A stretch of 64,000 bases of DNA from Rheinheimera sp. GTDB lineage: Bacteria > Pseudomonadota > Gammaproteobacteria > Enterobacterales > Alteromonadaceae. The stretch is taken from the NCBI RefSeq assembly GCF_030690345.1, contig NZ_JAUYGV010000008.1, positions 684,433-748,432 of the forward strand. The letters are read 5' to 3'. The translations under genes were made by a program, and so were the position numbers. Positions 37,904 through 50,300 of this stretch are shown here, piece after piece. The notes under the pieces were generated by a model that made no database searches, was not told where the DNA came from, and saw only the letters and a list, made by a program, of their open reading frames with translations. The stretch's first letter is position 1; each line of letters starts with the position of its first letter.

Positions 37904-38745
37904 GGTTTGGGCTCACTGTTAAATCGGTTATGGTGCGCCAGCGGCATGCTCTGTTTAAGCTGCGCGCAGTCGGATAAATCTATTTCGGCTGAGATCCAGC
38001 CGGGTGCCGTGCCGGCATCTGCTAATACGCGGCCCCAGGGATCGATGATCAGGCTGTGACCATAAGTTTCGCGGCCATTGGCGTGTACCCCGGTTTGGTT
38101 CGGCGCCAGCACAAAACACTGGTTTTCTATCGCCCGCGCTCTTAGCAGCGTATGCCAGTGTGCGGCACCGGTAACCTTAGTAAAAGCCGAGGGTACACTC
38201 AGCAGATTCATGCCCTGTGCCGCTAATGCCTGCATCAGGCCCGGAAAGCGCACATCATAGCATATCGACAGGCCAAGCTTTAACTGGTCGATGTGAGCTA
38301 CACTGATTTTTTGCCCGGGGTAAGTGCTGGCCGACTCGCGATAACTGCCGGTACTGTCGCTGATTTGCACGTCAAACAAATGCATTTTCTGATAATCGGC
38401 CACTATGCTGCCATCGGGTGCGAACACTATGCTGCTGGCGCTGAAGCGCTGCGGATCCGGGCTGGTGGTGGGCAAAGAGCCGGCCAGTAAATACACACCA
38501 AACTGTTTTGCTAACGCAGCACAGCCCTGCTGAATAATGCCCTGGCCCAACGCGGCCTGATACTGCAATTGTAAGCCGTCACGGCCGCCAAACACGGCAA
38601 AACACTCCGGTAACGCCACCAAATGCGGCAAGCCGTTGCCATAGGCCGCACTCAGTTGCTGCAGATACAGCGCCACCTGCGCCAGATTTTGCTCCGGCTG
38701 CGGTACGCTGTTAAGTTGAATGGCAGACAGCCGCCAGTTAGCCAT
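37900..38745 (-). CDS. Carbon-nitrogen hydrolase (nitrilase/Nit superfamily)
   Basis: [13 protein letters not shown]...[11 protein letters not shown]...[21 protein letters not shown]. Confidence 0.9.
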   Translation of the reverse strand: MANWRLSAIQLNSVPQPEQNLAQVALYLQQLSAAYGNGLPHLVALPECFAVFGGRDGLQLQYQAALGQGIIQQGCAALAKQFGVYLLAGSLPTTSPDPQRFSASSIVFAPDGSIVADYQKMHLFDVQISDSTGSYRESASTYPGQKISVAHIDQLKLGLSICYDVRFPGLMQALAAQGMNLLSVPSAFTKVTGAAHWHTLLRARAIENQCFVLAPNQTGVHANGRETYGHSLIIDPWGRVLADAGTAPGWISAEIDLSDCAQLKQSMPLAHHNRFNSEPKP

Positions 38746-41700
38746 GGGGTTGTTTTCCGCCCGGTTGCGGTTGGTCCGGCGCCGGCAGCTCAATAATGGC
38801 TTCCGGCTGAGCTACCCGCACCGGTACCGGCACTTCGGTACTGTGGCGGTTTACTTCGGTCACCACCGGCTTATCGAAACTGCCGGTAACGATAAAATTA
38901 ATTTTCGAAATCACTTCCGCACTTTGAAACACTTCATCCAGCGCCAGCGCAGCCAGCCCGGTGGCGGGGTTAACCATCCAGGCAATAATCACCGGTAAAC
39001 TGGAGGTGACCTTGGGCGAGAACGCCATTTGGTAATCCAGCTCTTTACTGACCAGGTCGGCATAGCCCTGTATTTGTAAATTGCCCGGCACGCCATCTAT
39101 TGCCGCATCGCTGGTTTGTGCCACGCCCTGCGCAATAGCCAGGTTGCCGCTCATGCTGTTATAGAAAAAGCCTTTGGCGAACACATCGCGAAAATCCAGC
39201 CGCAATTTGCGCAGCAGGGAGTCCAGGCTGAAAATAGAGAATAAACGCGAGCCCTGGTCGCTGACTTCTGTTAGTGCCCCCTCGCCTAAATTGAACTTCA
39301 CCTGGCCAGCCAACTCGTCCGGTGCAAACTGCTGCGGCGCACCCGGCCAGTTCAGCGCGAAATCAATTTCGGCACTGCTGCCGGAGATAGCCGACGTAAG
39401 CTGAAACTCATCCAGCATAGCGCCCAGGTTAGCGGTTTGCAGCCGGCCGCTGAAACTGCTGTGACCGGCGCTGCTGTTATCGTTCAGCCACACGCCGTTG
39501 GCGGTTAAGCGGCTGCGTTTATAGTCGGCACTGAAGTCACTTAACAGCCATTGCTTGCCATCGCTGTGTGCTTTGGCATTAACCTTACCAAAGCGATAAC
39601 TGCCCAACGAACAATCGCCGCAGGTGAGCTGTATTGGCGGCAATTGCAGCAGCCAACGCTGTGGCTCGTGCACCAATTCAGCCACCGCCGGCGGCAAAGC
39701 ATCCGCGTCAACCACAGCGTTACTCAGCGGCAAATGCAGGTAGTCCAGCGCGGCGCTGATGCCTTTGCCCTGCCAGTCTTTATTGAACGACCAGCGGCTG
39801 GCAATCTCGGTACCGTTTAGCTGTAACTGCCAGCTGTCCGGCAAGGTGGTTAACTCAAATACGGTATTGTTCAGCACTATGCCGGGCGCCATATCCAACC
39901 GCGCCACTTTGCCGCGCACCAGGCTTAGCGTCGGGAAAAACGGCTGCTCTGCGTCAGTGTTGCCACTCAATTGCTGTTGTAACAGTTCAAACCAGGGCAA
40001 AAATTCGGCCTGCGCCAAATCAATACTGACGTTAAAACCATCGGGATTCAGGCCGCTGTCTTTGTGGCCCAAGATCAGGTGGGCACGGTTTAAGCGTTGC
40101 TGCTCGTGCGCCAGCTCGGCATGAAAATGTAACTCGCCGTTATAGTGCAGCGCTAACAATGAGCGCAGCTCATTACCATGGGCGCTAACGCTGAGTTTGC
40201 GTTTATCAGCCGCTGCTTTGGCATAAGGTGCCGGTAATAGCAATGCCGTTTGCTGTAAGTCAGTGTGCAACTCGGCGCTGTAGCTAAAGCCGCTTTGCGG
40301 CAGGCTAAGCGCCAGGGTTAATTGCCAGTCGGTGTCGCCGTTAACCAGCTCTGTCAACGGTTGATGCAGCGCCTGTGTCAGCTGCTGCGCCTGATGCGCG
40401 CCGTTTAACTGCAGCGCCAGCTGATAACCCTGCGCACTGTTCTCTCCCTGCAGCGCCGCAGTTAGCGGCAGGCCGCGCCAACTCAGGCTGAGGTTGTCAG
40501 CACGAATTTGTTCATTATCAAATCTCAGCTGGCCCTGCAACCGGCTCAGCTGCATCGCCGGCGCCGCCAGTGCCAGCTCAGTGTCGTTAAAGGTCACAGT
40601 ACCGCTGGCCTGCACAGTAGGTTGCTTCAGGCCCACGGCCAGCAATACATCGCCCTGTACCGGCCCGCTGGCGCCAAGGTGTTGCAGAGTTTTGCCCAGG
40701 TTATCCGCCAGCGGTGATTGCAGCATCAGCGCCGTTAAAGCCGATGCCTCTACTGTTTGTTTGATGCGGATATCCAGGGTGTCGGCAGCAAATAAGTCGG
40801 GAATTTCAGCACTGACCGTCTGTTGCAAGGCGATACCGGCCAGCTCACCGGCTTGAGTATGGATTTGCATATTGGCATTATCAAACAGCAATTCAGCGCT
40901 TAAACCGGTGAGTTGTGGCCACTGTGGCGCAAACGCAAACTGGCTGTCGTCTAACTGCGCCCGCACCTGAAACACGCCCTGGTGTTCACGGTAAGGAAAT
41001 TCTGCCGGTTTACCATGCCACAGCATCGTCGCTTCGCTAACGGTGCCACTGACAATGGCCTGATCTAAATAAGACCGTACTTTGTCCAACATATAAGGCG
41101 TGGGGAAAAACCGTCCGGCCTGACCGGCATCGACCTGCTGCAATTTTGCCAGGATCTGTAAACTGTCATCCAGTTGCAGGCTGGCATCCAGCTGCATCAA
41201 ACCAGCCTTTAGTTGCAACTGCGGTGCGCTTAACCGCCAATGCCGGCCATCGGTGCCCGCCTGCCAATACAGGGTTGCGGCCAGCTCGTCATAGTCGGTG
41301 GCTTGATTAAACAGCCTGTCCCAGCTTAACTGCGATGCTTCACTGTGCAGTCGCAACCGCGCCAGCTCCGCACTGACGACAAAATCACCGTTGACCTGCT
41401 GTAGCCCCGGCACATCGGCCACCGCCACGGTATTCAGGTTGTTAACAGCGCCGCTGAATTGCCATTGTCCGGCGCTGCTGTGCCATTGCAGCTGTGTCAG
41501 CGCAGCATCCGGTTGATACTGCATCAGCTGTTGTAACGGCGCTATATCCTCGGCCAGCAACTGTGCCAGTGGCGACAAGGCTGCCAGGGAAAACTGATTC
41601 AGACCGGCTTGCCACTGCGCATCGCGGCGGTGCAACTGAAACTGCAAGCCGGGCCAGCTTTGCTCTGCCGCACTGAGGGTTAAATCGCCGGAATACATTG

Positions 41701-42619
41701 ACCAGCCATTCTCAGCCGGCTGCCATAGCAACTGCCCCTGACCCAATTGCAGGCGATGCTGCTCGCCCTGATGTTGCCAGCTCAGGCTGTTATCGGCCAA
41801 CTCTACCTGGATGCGTTGTAACAGGCCGTTATCTATCCGGCCCCAGGCGGCAAAATTAATGCTGGCCTGGTCCAGCTTGCGACTGGGCGGTAATAATTTG
41901 CCAAACCAGGGCAATACATCGAGCTTTTCACTTTGCAAATACAACTGGCCAAAGGCTTGCGCCAGGCTGTCACCGTGCAAATCCAGTACAAAGGACACCG
42001 TATTGGCCGTAACACCGGCGAGAGATAAATCGCCGTAACCCTGGTGGCGGTTGCCGCTGTTCAGCCAGTCTAATTGTTTAATGTTGATCATCAGATCCGG
42101 GTTATTGTCGTTTTGCAGGATCAACTGGCTGTCGACGACCGAAAAGTACTCTAACTGGCGGAAAAATAACGTTTCCAACGCATCCAACACCGGAGCACCG
42201 TCCAGCGGTTCGTCCTGCTTCGCTGACAGTACAGTGTCAGCGTCGAGATAATACCTCAGGCCGCTGAGTTCAAAGTGTTGAGCTGTAAGCTGCCGGCTTA
42301 GCAGGCTGCGCCAAAAATCTACTCTGACGCTGGTTTGAGCAATGCTCAGTTGCAACTGCTCAGTGCTGTCATGCAATTGCACATCCTTGAGCAGCAGGGC
42401 CGGGCCATATTTTTGCCAGCCGGCACTGAGCTCGCCAATACTGACATTGGCGCCATAGCGGTTGTAAATTAACTGTTCAAGATGATGTTTGTAGCTATCA
42501 GCGTACGGCAGGCTGTAGCGTAACACTGAAATCAGCACAGCAAGCAGCACCAGCCCCAGCGCTAATGCCAACCAGAGTTTATGTAAACAATAAAAACAAA
42601 CCCGCTTTGTGCCTTGCAC
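38738..42619 (-). CDS. yhdP: YhdP family AsmA-like protein
   Basis: 1293 aa, N-terminal TM; C-terminal YQMAFSPKVTSSLPVIIAWMVNPATGLAALALDEV; next to rng. Confidence 0.9.
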   Translation of the reverse strand: MQGTKRVCFYCLHKLWLALALGLVLLAVLISVLRYSLPYADSYKHHLEQLIYNRYGANVSIGELSAGWQKYGPALLLKDVQLHDSTEQLQLSIAQTSVRVDFWRSLLSRQLTAQHFELSGLRYYLDADTVLSAKQDEPLDGAPVLDALETLFFRQLEYFSVVDSQLILQNDNNPDLMINIKQLDWLNSGNRHQGYGDLSLAGVTANTVSFVLDLHGDSLAQAFGQLYLQSEKLDVLPWFGKLLPPSRKLDQASINFAAWGRIDNGLLQRIQVELADNSLSWQHQGEQHRLQLGQGQLLWQPAENGWSMYSGDLTLSAAEQSWPGLQFQLHRRDAQWQAGLNQFSLAALSPLAQLLAEDIAPLQQLMQYQPDAALTQLQWHSSAGQWQFSGAVNNLNTVAVADVPGLQQVNGDFVVSAELARLRLHSEASQLSWDRLFNQATDYDELAATLYWQAGTDGRHWRLSAPQLQLKAGLMQLDASLQLDDSLQILAKLQQVDAGQAGRFFPTPYMLDKVRSYLDQAIVSGTVSEATMLWHGKPAEFPYREHQGVFQVRAQLDDSQFAFAPQWPQLTGLSAELLFDNANMQIHTQAGELAGIALQQTVSAEIPDLFAADTLDIRIKQTVEASALTALMLQSPLADNLGKTLQHLGASGPVQGDVLLAVGLKQPTVQASGTVTFNDTELALAAPAMQLSRLQGQLRFDNEQIRADNLSLSWRGLPLTAALQGENSAQGYQLALQLNGAHQAQQLTQALHQPLTELVNGDTDWQLTLALSLPQSGFSYSAELHTDLQQTALLLPAPYAKAAADKRKLSVSAHGNELRSLLALHYNGELHFHAELAHEQQRLNRAHLILGHKDSGLNPDGFNVSIDLAQAEFLPWFELLQQQLSGNTDAEQPFFPTLSLVRGKVARLDMAPGIVLNNTVFELTTLPDSWQLQLNGTEIASRWSFNKDWQGKGISAALDYLHLPLSNAVVDADALPPAVAELVHEPQRWLLQLPPIQLTCGDCSLGSYRFGKVNAKAHSDGKQWLLSDFSADYKRSRLTANGVWLNDNSSAGHSSFSGRLQTANLGAMLDEFQLTSAISGSSAEIDFALNWPGAPQQFAPDELAGQVKFNLGEGALTEVSDQGSRLFSIFSLDSLLRKLRLDFRDVFAKGFFYNSMSGNLAIAQGVAQTSDAAIDGVPGNLQIQGYADLVSKELDYQMAFSPKVTSSLPVIIAWMVNPATGLAALALDEVFQSAEVISKINFIVTGSFDKPVVTEVNRHSTEVPVPVRVAQPEAIIELPAPDQPQPGGKQPHG

Positions 42620-44085
42620 TACATCATCACCACATCAAATTGCTCCTGGGTATACAGAGGTTCGGTATGAATACTGATCTGCTTACCAATAAACACCTGT
42701 AGCTCTGCCAGATTATGAAACTCATCGTTCGTCAGGGCGTCTTTTACCGCCGGCGACACATAAACCACAAATTTATCAGCGGCATAGGCCCGGTTTACCC
42801 GCACTATTTCGCGCAGCACTTCAAAACACACCGTTTCTACCGTTTTTAAACTGCCGCGCCCCTCACATACAGGACACTCAGAACAGAGGATATGTTCCAA
42901 ACTTTCGCGGGTTCTTTTGCGCGTCATCTCAACCAACCCCAGGGCCGAGAAGCCATGAATATTGGTTTTCGCCCTATCGCGCGCCAGTGCCAGCTCTAAG
43001 CTGTGAAACACCCGCTTTTTGTGTTCGCTGCTTTGCATATCGATAAAATCGATAATAATAATACCGCCCAAATTACGCAGCCGCAGCTGTCGCGCTATGG
43101 CCTGGGTAGCCTCGGCATTAGTATTAAAAATGGTTTCTTCCAGATTGCGATGACCAACAAAGGCGCCGGTGTTAACGTCTATGGTGGTCATCGCTTCGGT
43201 TTGGTCGATGATCAGATAGCCGCCGCTTTTCAGCGGTACTTTGCGCTCCAGCGCGCGCTGAATTTCGTTTTCCACGTCAAACATATCAAAAATCGGCCGC
43301 TCGCCGGGGTAGTACTCCAGCAACGGCGATAAATGCGGAATAAACTCTTCGCAAAAGGCGGTAAGCTGCTGAAAGGTTAACTTAGAATCGACCCGTACCC
43401 GCTCTAACTCAGTGCCGACAAAATCACGCAAAATGCGATACGTCAGGGTGAGGTCTTCATATACCACGCCTTCTTTGCGGGTTTTTTGCTTGCGCTTAAT
43501 AATCTTGGCCCAGAGCTTTTTCAGAAATTTGGCATCCTGTGCCAACTCTTCTTCTTTCGCGCCCTCGGCCGCGGTGCGCACGATAAAGCCACCGCTGTCA
43601 TCAAGATAATGGCTGACAATGTCTTTCAGCCGTTGCCGCTCGCTGTCGCTTTCCAGCCGCTGTGACACCCCAACATGCGGCGAGCCCGGCATAAACACCA
43701 GATAGCGCGACGGCAGGGTAATATCGGTGGTCAGGCGTGCGCCCTTGGTGCCCAGCGGGTCTTTTACTACCTGCACCAATAAAAACTGGCCTTCATGCAC
43801 CAGTACGCGAATATCTTTACTGACTGCCGGCTTGCCTTCCAGCTCGGCTACGCTGTCCGGTTGTACTATGTCAGAAGCATGTAAAAACGCGGCTTTATCC
43901 AGGCCGATATCAACAAAAGCGGCTTGCATGCCGGGTAAAACACGGCTGACTTTACCAACATAAATATTGCCTACCAGGCCTAACTTGGCCTGGCGCTCTA
44001 TATGCAGCTCCTGCAATACGCCGTTTTCGATCAGCGCTACCCGGGTTTCACTGGGGGTAACGTTCAGCAGTAGTTCTGCGCTCAT
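42619..44085 (-). CDS. rng: Ribonuclease G
   Basis: MSAELLLNVTPSETRVALIENGVLQELHIERQAKLGLVGNIYVGKVSRVLPGMQAAFVDIGLDKAAFLHASDI. Confidence 0.95.
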   Translation of the reverse strand: MSAELLLNVTPSETRVALIENGVLQELHIERQAKLGLVGNIYVGKVSRVLPGMQAAFVDIGLDKAAFLHASDIVQPDSVAELEGKPAVSKDIRVLVHEGQFLLVQVVKDPLGTKGARLTTDITLPSRYLVFMPGSPHVGVSQRLESDSERQRLKDIVSHYLDDSGGFIVRTAAEGAKEEELAQDAKFLKKLWAKIIKRKQKTRKEGVVYEDLTLTYRILRDFVGTELERVRVDSKLTFQQLTAFCEEFIPHLSPLLEYYPGERPIFDMFDVENEIQRALERKVPLKSGGYLIIDQTEAMTTIDVNTGAFVGHRNLEETIFNTNAEATQAIARQLRLRNLGGIIIIDFIDMQSSEHKKRVFHSLELALARDRAKTNIHGFSALGLVEMTRKRTRESLEHILCSECPVCEGRGSLKTVETVCFEVLREIVRVNRAYAADKFVVYVSPAVKDALTNDEFHNLAELQVFIGKQISIHTEPLYTQEQFDVVMM

Positions 44086-44657
44086 AGCTGCTCCTGCCAC
44101 TGTAGTAATAACTGTTCGGTTTCGCACAGCGGTAAGCCGACTACCGCGGTGTAGCTGCCGTTAATGCGTTGGACAAACTTTGCCGCCAGGCCCTGAATAC
44201 CGTAACCGCCGGCTTTGTCTTGTGGCTCGCCGCTGTGCCAGTAGGCGCTGATCTCCGCTGCGCTCAGCCGGCGAAAGCACACTTCAGTGCAAACAAGTTG
44301 CTGCAACTGGCGGGCAGAGTTTACCAGCGCGATGGCCGTCATAACCTGATGGCAGCGGCCGGACAATAACTGCATAGTGCGCTCAAACCGGGCAAAATCG
44401 GCCGGTTTACCAAGGATTTCACCATCGGCTACCACCACAGTATCGGCGCCCAGCACCGGTAAATCACTGTTAGTCCGGGCCAGCCCGGCGCGGGCTTTTT
44501 GCAGCGCCAGCCGCTGTACATAGTCGGTTGCGGCTTCACCCGCCAGCGGGGTTTCGTCTATATCGGCGCTGACGAGGCTGAAACTCACACCAAGTTGTGC
44601 CAGCAGTTCACGCCGGCGCGGGGAAGAAGAGGCTAAAAAGATATCGGGGTAGCTCAT
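44082..44657 (-). CDS. Maf-like nucleoside triphosphate pyrophosphatase
   Basis: DIFLASSSPRRRELLAQLGV...DTVVVADGEILGKP. Confidence 0.93.
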   Translation of the reverse strand: MSYPDIFLASSSPRRRELLAQLGVSFSLVSADIDETPLAGEAATDYVQRLALQKARAGLARTNSDLPVLGADTVVVADGEILGKPADFARFERTMQLLSGRCHQVMTAIALVNSARQLQQLVCTEVCFRRLSAAEISAYWHSGEPQDKAGGYGIQGLAAKFVQRINGSYTAVVGLPLCETEQLLLQWQEQL

Positions 44658-44667
44658 TACAAAGAAC

Positions 44668-45150
44668 TCATTGGATTTTTAATTGCCGCCTGTAGCGCCG
44701 CAGTAGCCAGAATAACCAGGGCCACACCAACATACCGGTCAGCACCGGCCACAAATATTGCGGCAAAAAATACACTCCGGTTAAGAAGTGGCTGAGCCAA
44801 AATAACAGTAAATGATACAGTGCCAGCAATAAGCCCAGTAACAGCGATTGCTGCACGATGGAAAAATTGCGGATTTTAAGATGATGCAGTGCCACAACAA
44901 AAATAACCACAGCAAAGGCCAGCGCATTGACACCCAATACCGTGCCTACCAACACGTCGACAATAAAGCCGGTAAAAAAGGCAGTACCCACGCTAACCCG
45001 CTGCGGCAGAGCCATGGTCCAGTACATTAGTACCAGTAAGGCCCAATCCGGCCGCGCTAACTTCACCAGTTGCGGCATCGGCATAACGGTAAGCAGCAGC
45101 GCGACAAATAGCGTCAGATAAATAAAAGCTATGCCTTGGGGTCTGCGCAT
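44668..45150 (-). CDS. mreD: Rod shape-determining protein MreD
   Basis: Multi-TM protein downstream of mreC. Confidence 0.9.
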   Translation of the reverse strand: MRRPQGIAFIYLTLFVALLLTVMPMPQLVKLARPDWALLVLMYWTMALPQRVSVGTAFFTGFIVDVLVGTVLGVNALAFAVVIFVVALHHLKIRNFSIVQQSLLLGLLLALYHLLLFWLSHFLTGVYFLPQYLWPVLTGMLVWPWLFWLLRRYRRQLKIQ

Positions 45151-46007
45151 CAGGGCTGCTCCTGCGGTGGTTCCGCTGGCGTCAGTTTGCTGCTGTCTGT
45201 TAACAGCAACACATGCCGGATTCGGTCCAGCCGGGCGTAAGGTTCGGCGTATACCAACATAAACGGCTGGCTGGCATCCTGACTGATCCTGACTACCCTG
45301 GCCACCGGATAACCTTCCGGGAAGCGACCATCCAGGCCCGAAGTTAATAAACGATCACCTTCGCGAATATCGGTACTGTGCGGTAAATGCAACACCCGCA
45401 GCACATCCCATTGCCCGAGGCCTTCGACAATAGCCCGCACTCCGGTGCGCTCTGCCCGTACCGCCAGCGCATGAGTGTTATCAGAAATAAGCAAGGCCCG
45501 GCTGCTGGTGGGGCCGACACTGACAATCTGGCCCACTATGCCCTGATCATCAATTACCGGCTGATGCTCTGTTACGCCATCGCTACTGCCTTTGTTCAAT
45601 ACCACCTGGTGGCTGAACGGATGACTGTATACCGCCAGAACTTCGGCAACGAGGCGCTCGCCTTCGATCACCGAGGACGAACCGAGCAAAGCGCGCAGTT
45701 TTTCATTTTCCTGCTGAAAAAAGCGCAATAACTGCAACTGGCCGCTTTGCTGCAGCAGGGTTTCTTTTAACCGGGCATTTTCTTCCAGTACGGCTTGCTG
45801 CGACATAAATTGGGCAGACGCCCCGGAAAACAACGTTTCCGGCAAACTGGCAACATAAAACAGCGGGCTGACGGCGGTGGTAAGGTAACTGCGCAGTTGG
45901 GTGGAACTGTCGGTGTAGCGATCGAGAAACATCAGGCCAGCACTGCACACTACGGCTAAAAACAACCGCAGTGGCAATGACGGGCCCCGACTATAAATCT
46001 GGTTCAT
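45150..46007 (-). CDS. mreC: Rod shape-determining protein MreC
   Basis: NTHALAVRAERTGVRAIVEGLG...GDRLLTSGLDGRFPEGYPVARV. Confidence 0.93.
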   Translation of the reverse strand: MNQIYSRGPSLPLRLFLAVVCSAGLMFLDRYTDSSTQLRSYLTTAVSPLFYVASLPETLFSGASAQFMSQQAVLEENARLKETLLQQSGQLQLLRFFQQENEKLRALLGSSSVIEGERLVAEVLAVYSHPFSHQVVLNKGSSDGVTEHQPVIDDQGIVGQIVSVGPTSSRALLISDNTHALAVRAERTGVRAIVEGLGQWDVLRVLHLPHSTDIREGDRLLTSGLDGRFPEGYPVARVVRISQDASQPFMLVYAEPYARLDRIRHVLLLTDSSKLTPAEPPQEQP

Positions 46008-46036
46008 ACAGGTGCAGACACAGCAGACAGGTTCAG

Positions 46037-47095
<1,059 letters not shown>

Positions 47096-47308
47096 TTATA
47101 AACCTGAGTGTCGCACGAGCACTCAGCACTGCGTCGCCTTAGCATAGCAGCGTTGGTAAACATAGCGAGAGTTATTCTAAGTAACTCCCCGATAAGTGAA
47201 TAGCTTTATCTTACATTTTTGTGCAATTAAACCAAGCCCCCGGCGCATTTATCTATCTGCTACAACGAATTGTACCAAAGTAACCCGGCACGGCAGTAAG
47301 ATTAGCAG

Positions 47309-50300
47309 TTACTGAAATAGTTCACGCCAGGAAATTTGCCGTGGATTACCTCTAAAGCGACCAAACATTACCTCCGCTGAAGGGTTTTGTTGATAGTCCG
47401 GTGTGGCACCCCGCCAGTAGTATTGCAACCAGGGATGAGTTTCGTATTGCACTTGCCAGGTTCCCACCGCTGAGGGCGGATTAAGCCATAATGTCTGCGC
47501 CGGCAAGCGGCCTGACTGCATAATAGCGCTGTTGCCAATCAGGCTCAGATCAGGCGAGCCGCTGATTGTAGTCAGCAAAGCTGAACTGTTGCTGATTAAC
47601 GAGCAACTATCAGCCGCATTGAGCAGAAAGTCGCTGCCATCCCAATATTCTGTGGCAAATACCAGCGGTAGCGGTTCATCTTCCGGCCCGGCCAGGTTTT
47701 GCATACTTAAACGGCCATAACGCAATGCCGTGGTGTCACTATGCAGTGCGCTGATTGCATCTGTCGACACGCCGTCGGCATCGGTTGGTTGGGCATACAC
47801 TGTCAAATCAAGCGGTGCCGCCGGCAGCGACGGCCGGCTGGCGTAGTGCGACACTGTCATTTGTGCTACACCATCTTGCCAACTACCCAGCGGGCTTATT
47901 GCCCCCTCGCCCAGCACGGAGCCGGCAGGCAAATCCGGCGCACTGTAGCGCATACCCTGTGTCACAGTAGCATCACCCCATACCGACAGATCCAGCCTGG
48001 CAAAGGCATCGCGGTAATTTTGCGTTACCATGCCGGCCGTATTAAGCGCCTGCAAGGTAAAAGCGGTGCTAAAACCGCGCTGACCAAAATAGGTGAAGCT
48101 GCCACAGGCTGCGATAGCACTGCCGGCTTCAAGGTTAAAGCGCTGCGGAATAAAACGCCCGGTTGGTGCACTGGCAGCCGCCGGAATGGGCTCGGCCATA
48201 CCCAGGTAACTCAGCGCCGGTACTGCAAAACGAAACACCCCAACTTCCGACACACTTTGCACCACAACAGTGGCAGCGTTAACTGCACTTTGCTGCTGAT
48301 ATTGGCTCACCGCCAGGCTGCCGGCATTACCATTGGCCGGTGCCAATAACTGATGCGTAATGGCAATATTGCTGCGGCTGAAATTAGGTGTTACGGGATT
48401 TTGGCAAATATCGGTGCTGTTTTGGGCAAAAGCGCGCGCGCTGATGCTCAGGTTAAAGTTCTCTCCGGCGCGGCGAAACACCGGGCAATCGGCATCGGCT
48501 GCACTACACTCACCGCCGGTTTGAATACATAGCCCGGCCGGGCGGCGCTTAAACTGATCGGCGCCGTTCATTACCAGGCCGTTATCTTGCGTTGCCGCCG
48601 ATCCCGTATAGCGGGCATTAAGTTGCAACTGGCCGGCATCGGCATAATTCAGGTCAAAACTGGCCTGACCCTGGGCATTAAAGTTCAGTGCCAGTGTTTG
48701 CCGCGTCGCTTCTGTCAGGCCAACGTCGGTATTATTAATCTGTACCGGCCAGGACACCGGCCTGCCGGCGGCGCCTGGGCTGATATAGTCACTCCAGAAC
48801 GCCACATTTCTGCTGACGTTGGCAAATTGCGGCACACATTGCTGGCTGCTGTCGTCTTTACGTACGGCACTGATAAGAATATTCTGCGTTTGCTGGTTGG
48901 CAATGCCGTCCGGCACGTCAAACACCAGGCCGCTGTCAGCAAAACTAATGTTGCAGGCCGCCGCACTAAGCGCACCATTGCCGGCGCGGCACAGCGTTTG
49001 GCTTAGCGGCCGCGTTGTCGGCACAGAGCCACTGACACCTATAGTGGTACTACCGACAACACTGCGGCGCAGCGCAACTGTGGTACTGCCACCGCTGAAG
49101 TTAATTACATTACCACCAAGCCAGCCGCCGTCAGGTATTGTTGCAGGGCTTAAATTAGCGATTACCGCTTCGGTTACCAATTCGCTGCACGCCGCGTTTT
49201 TGCAGGCACGCACGGTGAAGGTTTCCGGGTTACAGGTCAGCGCGCGGCCGCTGTAGTCAAACTCGAAGTGATCTATTTGCTGGCCTACCGGTGCGGAGCG
49301 CAGGGCGCAAATACTCAGATTATCCAGCTCATGGATATTATTTGAGCCGCCGGTAGAGCCGGTGAGCGATAAAAAGAAGTTTTCCGGCACCGGCGCCTGG
49401 CCGGTCTGATTTTGCGCATTAAAAGGCGCAATCAGGCTGACAAAACCGCTGCCGCTGTCACGCTCTACTGACACCAGGGTAGTGCCGGCCTGGCGCGAGT
49501 CTACGGTAAAGCGATAGCGATGCGGACTGTTTTGGTTGCCATCCACCGCCGGCGATAAACAATTGCCATTGGGGTTAGTGCTGCCATTATTGCAGGTACC
49601 ACGCAGGTAACGATAACCAGTGGTGCCCTCGCCAGAGCCCCGTACCGCAACACTTTGCTGGCGCCGCCCCACATTAGTGCTACCACCTTCGTTAGAGAAA
49701 TTGCCATATTCATCCAGACCAAAGCCCAGCCAACCTCCGGCAAAGCCGGGAATACCCGGTTTAAAGCCATAGCCCAGCGGGCCACCAAAAGCGCCGGCCT
49801 GCGGCGTGATTGTTGCGTCTGACAACACCAGGGCTAAACCGTCGGCACCGTTACCACCGTAAGCGCGATAATCAAATTCCACAATCACCAGGTTGTCCGC
49901 TGCAGGGTACAACCGCTGATAAGTAGCGGAGGTGGCCTGGTTGCCGACAGCTTCCGTCATCCGCAGCCGGCCATTAACAACCTGCGGCGTGAAGCTGCCA
50001 CTGCTGCGGCTGGTTACCCAGCTCTCCGGCGACAAGGTGCCGCTGAAGTTATCGGTCAGACACTGGCCACAAGCACTGCTGCGCGCTGTGCCGTCATAAC
50101 TAAGCCCGGCGCTTTGATTTTGATACATCTGGCTGATCTGTACCTGGCTAAGCGCCTGATTAAACAGCAGCACTTCATCGATATCGCCGCGAAAATCATC
50201 CGTCACGTTGCCATTGGCCTGCCACCAGATCCCGACAGCGGCACCTGCTACAGACAGCCCTGCACTATTGCTGGCAGTAACACAACGCACCAGGTTATTG